From assembly GCA_946481615.1 (NCBI GenBank), contig CAMLOR010000179.1:1-6932 (forward strand): 6,932 nucleotides of DNA, in the 5' to 3' direction. Shown in pieces: positions 1 through 4,566 of this stretch. Numbering within the stretch: the stretch's first letter is position 1; every line of letters begins with the position of its first letter. The notes beneath the pieces were generated by a model. That model saw only the letters and a list, made by a program, of their open reading frames with translations. It was not told where the DNA came from and did no database searches. A program made the translations under genes and the position numbers. The DNA is from an uncultured Aquimonas sp. Its GTDB lineage: Bacteria; Pseudomonadota; Gammaproteobacteria; Xanthomonadales; Xanthomonadaceae.

Positions 1-218
1 CGCAAAGCGAACGCGCCATCCAGCAGGCGCTCGAACGCCTGATGCAGGGCCGCACGACGCTGGTGATCGCGCACCGCCTCGCCACCGTGCGGCGCGCCGA
101 CCGCATCGTGGTACTGGATCATGGCCGCATCGTGGCGCAGGGCACGCACGACGAGCTGATGGCGCAGGGCGGACTGTATTCGGAACTGGCGCGGCTACAG
201 TTCTTCGATTCGCTGTGA
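1..218 (+). CDS. ABC exporter ATP-binding subunit, C-terminal end only
   Basis: This is the 3' end of a gene that begins outside the window; the reading frame runs from base 3 and ends at TGA 216-218. About 71 codons are visible. They show the last part of an ABC nucleotide-binding domain: the helix after the D-loop ([12 protein letters not shown]), a strand leading to the H-loop ([10 protein letters not shown], whose His senses the ATP gamma-phosphate), then a [17 protein letters not shown] strand-turn motif and a YSELARLQ tail. That ending is typical of type I exporters in which membrane domain and ATPase are fused (MsbA/LmrA/ABCB class). The transported substrate cannot be judged because the membrane domain is missing. 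The stop overlaps the start of the next gene by four bases, so the two are probably co-translated. The family call is firm; the subfamily is open. Confidence 0.93.
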   Translation, partial: QSERAIQQALERLMQGRTTLVIAHRLATVRRADRIVVLDHGRIVAQGTHDELMAQGGLYSELARLQFFDSL

Positions 219-1039
219 TCGAGACGACGCCGGTCCGCACGCTGGAGGTGTCCGCGGCAAGCGGGCTGGTCCTGCGCGATGGCCGCTTCCACGTGGTCGC
301 AGACGACGAGAACGCGCTGTTCGTGTTCGAACCGGTTGGCAAGAGCCGCCGGATCGCGCTGCTGCACGACGAATTGCCGCAGGACAAGCCCGCGCGCAAG
401 GCGCGCAAGCCCGATTTCGAAATCCTCGTCGATCTTCCCGGCCGCGGACTGCTCGCCATGGGTTCGGGCTCGCGGCCCACGCGCGAGCGTGCGGTGCTGA
501 TCGGCGTGCACGAGCAGGCGACCGTCGTCGACACCTCGCCGCTCTGCGCCCGCCTGCGCGAAGTATTTCCCGAACTCAACCTCGAAGGCGCTGCCTGTGT
601 CGCGGGCGGGTTCATGCTGCTGCAACGGGGCAACCGCCAGGACCGGCGCAATGCACTGATCTTCATCGACGTGGACGACCTCGATCGCGCGCTGACGTCG
701 AGGCACTTCGACATCGCGCGCACGCCGCGCATCGTCGACGTCGACCTCGGGACGCAGGAGGGATTGCCCTGGTCCTTCACCGACGTCGCGGTGCTCAGTG
801 GCGGCGACCTGCTCGCCTCCGCCGTGCTGGAAGACACCTGCGACGCCTACGAGGACGGCGCCTGCCTGGGTTCGGCGCTGGCGCGGCTCGCACCGGATGG
901 GCACGTGCGCTGGCTCCAGCGGCTCGATACGCCCGCGAAGATCGAAGGCATCGCCATTGATGGCGACACGGTTTGGCTGGTGACCGATGCGGACGACCGC
1001 GCAGTGCCGGCGCAGTTGCTGCGCGCGATCCTGCCCTGA
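215..1039 (+). CDS. Beta-propeller-like cytosolic protein (DUF6929-like), function unknown
   Basis: This 274-aa protein starts at GTG 215-217, which overlaps the stop of the upstream ABC gene as GTGA, so translational coupling is likely. No good Shine-Dalgarno sequence is seen, which fits re-initiation. No signal peptide or membrane segment is visible, so the protein should be cytoplasmic. The sequence has recurring strand-turn blocks of beta-propeller type: [16 protein letters not shown] (residues 16-31), [15 protein letters not shown] (122-136), [16 protein letters not shown] (187-202) and [19 protein letters not shown] (243-261). Each begins with a (S/E/T)(G/D)xx motif, as in propellers of the SdiA-regulated/esterase-like phytase kind. 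I believe this matches Pfam family DUF6929, but that name is from memory and was not searched. There is no obvious catalytic signature. A link to the exporter (ligand binding or quality control) is only suggested by the overlap. Confidence 0.82.
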   Translation: MIETTPVRTLEVSAASGLVLRDGRFHVVADDENALFVFEPVGKSRRIALLHDELPQDKPARKARKPDFEILVDLPGRGLLAMGSGSRPTRERAVLIGVHEQATVVDTSPLCARLREVFPELNLEGAACVAGGFMLLQRGNRQDRRNALIFIDVDDLDRALTSRHFDIARTPRIVDVDLGTQEGLPWSFTDVAVLSGGDLLASAVLEDTCDAYEDGACLGSALARLAPDGHVRWLQRLDTPAKIEGIAIDGDTVWLVTDADDRAVPAQLLRAILP

Positions 1040-1100
1040 GACTCGCACAGCGCGCAACACTCCAGCCTCAGCGCCCTTCGCACCGGCAACGCGTCGCGAC

Positions 1101-1226
1101 CTGCGCCCTGCAAGCTGCAAGCTGCGACCTGCGAACTGCGAACTGCGAACTGCGAACTGCGACCTGCGACCTGCGAACTGCGACCTGCGACCTGCGAACT
1201 GCGAACTGCGAACTGCGAACTGCGAA
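1101..1226. repeat. Heptanucleotide tandem repeat, 18 units of CTGCGAA/CTGCGAC
   Basis: Eighteen contiguous 7-bp units fill exactly 126 bp in the gap between two convergent genes. In order they are CTGCGCC, CTGCAAG twice, CTGCGAC, CTGCGAA four times, CTGCGAC twice, CTGCGAA, CTGCGAC twice, and CTGCGAA five times. Variation is almost confined to the last three positions of the unit. A three-unit block (CTGCGAA, CTGCGAC, CTGCGAC) occurs twice in tandem, at 1150-1170 and 1171-1191, which points to a 21-bp slippage or duplication step. The left edge is degenerate, with a possible further decayed unit at 1094-1100, and the right edge is homogeneous. Both strands of the array are open in several frames and give spurious low-complexity peptides. 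It is not CRISPR because there are no spacers. The rest of the 1040-1311 gap has no recognisable gene. Confidence 0.97.
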
Positions 1227-1244
1227 CGTCAACGTTTTTGACGT
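1226..1244. other. Perfect inverted repeat abutting the heptamer array
   Basis: ACGTCAA at 1226-1232 and TTGACGT at 1238-1244 are exact reverse complements separated by a 5-base spacer (CGTTT). The left arm begins on the last base of the final heptamer unit, so the array and the dyad share an edge. As RNA this would form a 7-bp stem with a 5-nt loop. There is no run of T after either arm, so it is not a canonical intrinsic terminator in either direction, though it lies between two convergent 3' ends. TGACGTG, part of the right arm, recurs at 1265-1271, with AGACGTG at 1273-1279. A protein-binding dyad or an array-boundary element is possible; neither is shown. Confidence 0.6.
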
Positions 1245-1311
1245 GCAATCGCGAAGTACGCTTGTGACGTGAAGACGTGTCGCCGACTCTCCGTCCTCCC
1301 GGCAGCGCCAG

Positions 1312-1764
1312 TTACCTTCCCGCGCCGCCGCGGGGCCGCAACGTCGCGGACGGCCGCTTTGCGCGCGTAGCGCCAGCTTCGGTCGACGCACCGCGCAGCA
1401 GGCGCCGGAACGTCGGGCATTCCATGTGACTGGGCGCAGGACACGCCGCGGCATGCCGCAGGCCGTCGCGCATCGCGCCGAGCCGGCGGATGGTCGCGTC
1501 GAGTTCGTCCGCCTTGGCCGCGAGCAAGGCGCGGTCGACATGCAAGCCCTCGGGCGCGAGCATCGGCGCGATCTCGTCGAGCGAAAAGCCGGCCGAGCGC
1601 CCCAGCGCGATCAGCGCCAGGCGCTCGAGCACCCCGAGGTCGAACACGCGCCGCAGACCGCTGCGGCCGATCGAGGCGATCAAGCCCTTTTCCTCGTAGT
1701 AGCGCAGCGTGGACGCGGGCACACCCGAGCACTGCGCGAGCGCCGCGATGTCGATGACCTTCAT
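1312..1764 (-). CDS. MerR-family transcriptional regulator with CueR-like CX7C motif
   Basis: This 150-aa protein starts at the ATG whose first base is 1764 and ends in TAA. Residues 1-70 form the winged helix-turn-helix of the MerR family: IDIAALAQCSGVPASTLRYYEEKGL, then a wing with GLRRVFD, then LERLALIALGRSAGFSLDEI. Residues 75-105 are the long dimerisation helix (ALLAAKADELDATIRRL). Next comes a loop with Cys108 and Cys116 (CPAPSHMEC), followed by PTFRRLL. Seven residues between the two cysteines is the spacing of the metal-binding loop of the Cu(I) sensor CueR. The Cys found before the dimer helix in Zn/Hg sensors is absent, as it is in CueR, but the Ser that CueR has there is not seen either. 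The last ~25 residues are a basic, low-complexity tail. The gene diverges from the DUF2938-DUF2798 pair, with a shared operator between them, so it probably controls that pair and itself. The effector is unknown. Confidence 0.93.
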   Translation of the reverse strand: MKVIDIAALAQCSGVPASTLRYYEEKGLIASIGRSGLRRVFDLGVLERLALIALGRSAGFSLDEIAPMLAPEGLHVDRALLAAKADELDATIRRLGAMRDGLRHAAACPAPSHMECPTFRRLLRGASTEAGATRAKRPSATLRPRGGAGR

Positions 1765-1768
1765 TCAC

Positions 1769-1799
1769 TTGACCTCAAGCCGGCTTGAAGTGGCACTCT
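1769..1799 (+). promoter_or_regulatory. MerR-type promoter/operator for the DUF2938 operon
   Basis: A consensus-like -35 box TTGACC (1769-1774) is followed by a 19-bp spacer and a weak -10 box CACTCT (1794-1799). The spacer contains the perfect 14-bp palindrome TCAAGCCGGCTTGA (1775-1788), which extends imperfectly outwards through C1773/G1790 and A1772/T1791. An over-long 19-20 bp spacer carrying the dyad is the hallmark of promoters that MerR-family proteins activate by twisting DNA. The half-site CCTCAAG resembles SoxR/CueR-class half-sites. Transcription would start near 1806, leaving a leader of about 20 nt before the ATG at 1827. The divergently transcribed MerR gene begins only 11 bp from the palindrome, so binding here should also affect it. 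Confidence 0.82.
1773..1776 (-). promoter_or_regulatory. Ribosome binding site of the MerR gene, at the operator edge
   Basis: Read on the minus strand, these bases are GAGG, eight bases before the ATG at 1764. They overlap the left edge of the operator palindrome (1775-1788), so the site that recruits ribosomes on the regulator mRNA is also part of the DNA the regulator should bind. The MerR transcript must therefore start within or beyond the operator. Confidence 0.55.
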
Positions 1800-1816
1800 G
1801 CCGCCCGTTCCTCCCC

Positions 1817-1820
1817 GAGG
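1817..1820 (+). promoter_or_regulatory. Ribosome binding site fixing the DUF2938 start
   Basis: GAGG lies six bases before the ATG at 1827. It favours this start over an in-frame ATG at 1785, which sits inside the operator palindrome and upstream of the predicted transcription start, and so cannot be used from this promoter. Confidence 0.75.
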
Positions 1821-1826
1821 CAAGCC

Positions 1827-2330
1827 ATGAACACCTTTCTCGAATGTGCCACGGGCACACTGCTGATCGGCGCCGGCGCCACCGCGATCACCGATGGCTG
1901 GGCGCTGCTGCGCCGCCGGCTCTTCGGCATCGCCCTGCCGGATTTCGGCCTCGTGGGCCGCTGGTTCGGCCACATGCCGCACGGACGATTCCGCCACGAA
2001 CGCATCGCGGCCGCGCCGCCGGTGCGTGGCGAACGCATCCTCGGCTGGTCCGCGCACTATCTGATCGGCATCGCGTTCGCGGCCCTGCTGATCGGGCTAT
2101 GGGGACCGGCGTGGCTGCGCGCACCGACCCTCGGACCGGCGCTGATCGTCGGCGTGGGCACCGTGCTGGCGCCCTTCCTGATCCTGCAGCCCGGCATGGG
2201 GCTGGGCGTGGCGGCGAGCCGCGCGCCACGGCCGAACCTCGCGCGGCTCCACAGCCTGCTCACGCACGCCGTGTTCGGCCTCGGGCTCTACGCCGCGGCC
2301 TTGGCATTGCGCGTTTCGTCCACACAGTGA
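1827..2330 (+). CDS. DUF2938-family integral membrane protein
   Basis: This 167-aa protein matches the DUF2938 family over its whole length, judged by the recalled pattern GATAxxDxWALxxRRxFG near the N-terminus, then VGRWxGHMPxGRFRH, GERxxGWxAHYxIGIAFAALL, and PALIVGVGTVLAPFLxxQPGMGxGxAAS. Four hydrophobic segments are seen at about residues 5-27, 72-95, 101-122 and 143-162. The conserved polar loop GRWFGHMPHGRFRHERI (44-60), rich in His and Arg, is where a function would be expected. No biochemical role is established for this family to my knowledge. The gene is the first of a two-gene unit behind a MerR-type promoter, so its expression should respond to the effector of the adjacent regulator. 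An ATG 14 codons upstream was rejected because it lies in the operator. Confidence 0.92.
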   Translation: MNTFLECATGTLLIGAGATAITDGWALLRRRLFGIALPDFGLVGRWFGHMPHGRFRHERIAAAPPVRGERILGWSAHYLIGIAFAALLIGLWGPAWLRAPTLGPALIVGVGTVLAPFLILQPGMGLGVAASRAPRPNLARLHSLLTHAVFGLGLYAAALALRVSSTQ

Positions 2331-2359
2331 AGCCTTCGTTCTCGCTCCCCGAGGAATCC

Positions 2360-2584
2360 ATGCGCCTTCCCCGTCGCTATGCGCCGCTCCTGTTCGGCGC
2401 GCTGCTTTCCGCCATCATGGTCTGCATCGTGTCGGCCTTCGTCCTGCTGTTGAACCAGGGCCTGCACGCGGGCTTCTTCGCGCAGTGGCTGCGCAGCTGC
2501 GCCACCACCTGGCTCATCGCCTTCCCCACGGTCACCTTCCTCGCACCGCGCGTGCGGCGCGTCGTGGAGCGCGTCACGGCCTGA
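2360..2584 (+). CDS. DUF2798-family small membrane protein
   Basis: This 74-aa protein starts at ATG 2360 with GAGG at 2351-2354 (five-base spacing). It lies 29 bp after the DUF2938 stop, with no terminator-like structure between them. It fits DUF2798: a basic start (MRLPRRYAPLLFG), a first membrane helix (about 8-31), a short polar loop, a second helix (about 44-64) carrying WLIAFPTVTFLAP, and a basic end (RVRRVVERV). Two helices and positive ends suggest a hairpin in the inner membrane with both termini in the cytoplasm. The function of the family is unknown. Being in one transcription unit with DUF2938 suggests the two act together, perhaps as a complex, under the MerR regulator. Confidence 0.9.
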   Translation: MRLPRRYAPLLFGALLSAIMVCIVSAFVLLLNQGLHAGFFAQWLRSCATTWLIAFPTVTFLAPRVRRVVERVTA

Positions 2585-2591
2585 GCGGATC

Positions 2592-2615
2592 GCGGGCGCG
2601 CGTCACGCCGCCCGC
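2592..2615. terminator. Weak hairpin between convergent genes
   Basis: GCGGGCG (2592-2598) and CGCCCGC (2609-2615) are exact reverse complements with a 10-base loop. The left arm lies in the 18-bp gap between the convergent stops and the right arm in the last codons of the hydrolase gene. The place suits a bidirectional terminator, but no T-run follows on either strand, and such dyads arise often by chance in DNA this GC-rich. Confidence 0.25.
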
Positions 2616-3484
2616 TGCGCCTCGAGGAAAGCCAGGTAGGCGGCCAGCACGGCGGCGGGCGCCTCGATCTGCGGGTAGTGGCCGATGCCTTCGAGTACGG
2701 TGACATCCGGCTGCGGCACCAATGCCCGGTAGCGCGCGACCATGTGCGCGCCGGAAATCGGATCGGCTGCGCCATCGATGAGCTTGAGCGGCACGGCGGC
2801 TCGCTGCAACGCCCTGACCCACCTCGTCCGATGCGCACGGCGTTCGGGCATGTAGCGGATGAGCCGGTGCATCACGGCCTGGCCGTCGTTGGCGGCGATC
2901 AGCGACCAGAAGGCGTCGATCAAGGACTCGTCGGGTTGCGATCCGGGCCCGAAGATCCGGCGCATGTTGGCAGCGAGCGTTGCGCGGCTAGTCAACCGCG
3001 CCACCAACGGGCCCAGCGGAGACAGCAGCAAGCGCTGGATGAATGCCGGCCGGTGCATTTCAGGAAACAAGCCGCCGTTGAGGAACGCCACGCTGAGAAG
3101 ACGCGGCCGCTCACCCGGTTCGCCGGCGCGCGCGAGCAGTTCCTGCGCCACGCTGTCGCCGTAGTCGTGGGCCAGCACGTGGTACGAGCGCACGCCTTCC
3201 GCGAGCAACCACGACTCGCACAGATCGGCCTGATCGAGGATGGAGTAGTCGTGGTCCTTCGGCTTGGCCGAGAGGCCGAAGCCGATCATGTCCAGGGCGA
3301 ATACGCGATGGCGTGCCGCCAATGCCGGCCAGAGCGCTTCCCAATCCCACGAAGCGGTCGGAAAGCCGTGGATCAGCAGGACGGCGCTCGCTTCCGGCAC
3401 CCCGCCGCTGCGCACGAAGATCGAATGGCCGCGATGCTCGAACCGGCGCCCCGAGGCTGCCCATTGCGCGAGCGGCGTGCGCAA
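2603..3484 (-). CDS. MEST/PEG1-like alpha/beta hydrolase
   Basis: This alpha/beta-hydrolase-fold enzyme is of the haloalkane dehalogenase/epoxide hydrolase type. Numbered from a TTG start at 3484 (293 aa), it shows the oxyanion loop HGFPTASWDW (39-48), DMIGFGLSAKP (65-75), the nucleophile elbow HDYGDSVAQELL with Asp107, the acid Asp241 in GAADP, and His269 in GIGHYPQIE. The block from HDYGD through FLNGGLFPEMHRP, IFGP, NDGQ, and HYPQ reads like vertebrate MEST (mesoderm-specific transcript), where I recall SHDYGDIVAQELL and NGGIFPETHRP. The substrate is unknown for that subfamily. The start is uncertain: TTG 3484 leaves an 11-bp gap to the upstream gene and matches the usual N-terminal length, while an in-frame ATG at 3547 would overlap that gene by 52 bp. 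It is last in the monooxygenase operon. No membrane segment is seen; a cytosolic place is likely. Confidence 0.88.
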   Translation of the reverse strand: MRTPLAQWAASGRRFEHRGHSIFVRSGGVPEASAVLLIHGFPTASWDWEALWPALAARHRVFALDMIGFGLSAKPKDHDYSILDQADLCESWLLAEGVRSYHVLAHDYGDSVAQELLARAGEPGERPRLLSVAFLNGGLFPEMHRPAFIQRLLLSPLGPLVARLTSRATLAANMRRIFGPGSQPDESLIDAFWSLIAANDGQAVMHRLIRYMPERRAHRTRWVRALQRAAVPLKLIDGAADPISGAHMVARYRALVPQPDVTVLEGIGHYPQIEAPAAVLAAYLAFLEAQRAA

Positions 3485-3495
3485 TGCAGCGGCGC

Positions 3496-4566
3496 TCAGC
3501 GCGCGCAATCCTGCAGGCGCAGGTCGGCGTGCAGCAGTTCCTGCCATTCGGCCTGCCACGCCGCCTGCGATTGCGCCTGCAGCCACAGGCGCACTTCGGT
3601 GTCGGCCTTGGCGTCGGCTTCGGCGATGTCGCGCGGATCGAGCGTGGCGCGCGTGGCGGCGATGCTGTCGCGCGCCAATTGGCCGATCGCGTGTTCGCCG
3701 TTCAGGCGTTGCAGGATGCCGGCGTAGAACAGGAACAGCTTCGGATTCGGCAGCACCGGCCCATTGCGGTTCCACAGCGCGGGGTCGCCCGGCGCGTGCA
3801 CGATGGCCAGGCCTTCGAGCGCCAGCGGATCGCGCGCGCGGAAGCCTTCGAGCAGGAAATCGTAGGCGTGGTCGGCGAGGTATTGCGGATAGACGTAACC
3901 TTCCGGCGCGGGCGCGCCGGGACGCGCGAGGCGCGCCACGCCGCCATCGGGACGGATCATCGCCAGCAGCACTTTCTGGCGCGGCGTGAGCCAGGGCTCG
4001 GCGGGCTGCAGCAGATCCTCGGTGCGCGGCAGCGGATCGTTCTCGATGCCGGCGCAGAAGCCTTCCGGCGGAATGTCGCCCGCGCGCGCTTCGCCTTCGC
4101 AGCGTGCGCGCGCGAACGCGAGGCGGCAGGCGGCCACGCCGTCGCCCGCCGCGGCGCGCGGCTGCAACACGGGGCGGGCCTGCGCGAGCGGCGTGGTGGG
4201 CGACGGCAGGGCCGGCAACGCCATCAGACGCTTCGCACGCGTGCGCGAGTCGATCGCACCGCGCGGGACGGCAGAGGTCGAGGGCGCCGTGGCTGCAACC
4301 GGCATTGCGGGCATGGCGGACGGCAAGTCCGCGTGCATGCGGGGTTCGCGCAGTGCCGGATCGGCCGAGCGCTCGCGCGCCTGCCGTTCCACCGTCGGCG
4401 CAGGTTCGGGTCCGTCCTCCTGGCTCAGCCAGAACATCGCGCCGGCCACCACGACGATGGCCAGCGCCAGGCTGGCGGCGCGCAGCAGCGGCGGCGTGTC
4501 GTCGTGCGTCGGGCGCAGGCTGTGGGGGCGCCACGGCAGCGCGAATCGTTCGTCGTCGGGCTTCAT
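3496..4566 (-). CDS. Single-pass membrane protein of unknown family
   Basis: This 356-aa protein starts at the ATG whose first base is 4566, overlapping the stop of the upstream monooxygenase as ATGA. I do not recognise a family. The N-terminal ~26 residues are polar, followed by one hydrophobic helix (about 27-47, LLRAASLALAIVVVAGAMFWL), so the bulk is probably periplasmic, anchored in the inner membrane. Residues ~50-145 form a Pro/Ala/Arg-rich linker with no predicted fold. The C-terminal part (~145-356) looks folded: it holds four cysteines (ACRLAFARARCEG, GFCAGIEND, and QDCAR at the end), which could form disulphides, and the blocks LTPRQKVLLAMI, YVYPQYLADHAYDFLLEGFRARDPLALEGLA and PNPKLFLFYAGILQ. 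The helical LEGLAIVHAPG segment resembles repeat-type helices, but no TPR or Sel1 motif is clear. It is central in an operon with a monooxygenase and a hydrolase. Confidence 0.85.
   Translation of the reverse strand: MKPDDERFALPWRPHSLRPTHDDTPPLLRAASLALAIVVVAGAMFWLSQEDGPEPAPTVERQARERSADPALREPRMHADLPSAMPAMPVAATAPSTSAVPRGAIDSRTRAKRLMALPALPSPTTPLAQARPVLQPRAAAGDGVAACRLAFARARCEGEARAGDIPPEGFCAGIENDPLPRTEDLLQPAEPWLTPRQKVLLAMIRPDGGVARLARPGAPAPEGYVYPQYLADHAYDFLLEGFRARDPLALEGLAIVHAPGDPALWNRNGPVLPNPKLFLFYAGILQRLNGEHAIGQLARDSIAATRATLDPRDIAEADAKADTEVRLWLQAQSQAAWQAEWQELLHADLRLQDCAR

Noticed and set aside
1101..1226. Possible CRISPR array.
   Set aside because: Units are 7 bp and contiguous with no spacers.
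1226..1244. Intrinsic terminator for the convergent genes.
   Set aside because: The stem is only 7 bp and moderately AT-rich, and no T-run follows the second arm on either strand. The T-run lies in the loop and arm.
847..1541. Several open frames through the heptamer array on both strands (847-1248 minus, 973-1272 and 987-1241 plus, 1068-1541 minus) giving regular peptides such as SSQFAVR or CELRTAN repeats.
   Set aside because: A stop-free 7-bp repeat gives a 7-residue periodic peptide in every open frame. The frames overlap real genes, lack starts with ribosome sites, and no frame is favoured.
2603..3484. Haloalkane dehalogenase call for the alpha/beta hydrolase.
   Set aside because: The residue after the nucleophile Asp is Tyr rather than the halide-binding Trp, and the surrounding blocks fit MEST better.
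2603..4534. A 643-codon minus-strand frame suggesting a long fusion protein ending in the hydrolase.
   Set aside because: The upstream part is an out-of-frame reading of the membrane-protein gene at 3496-4566, which has its own coupled ATG and plausible protein sequence. The hydrolase domain begins near 3484.
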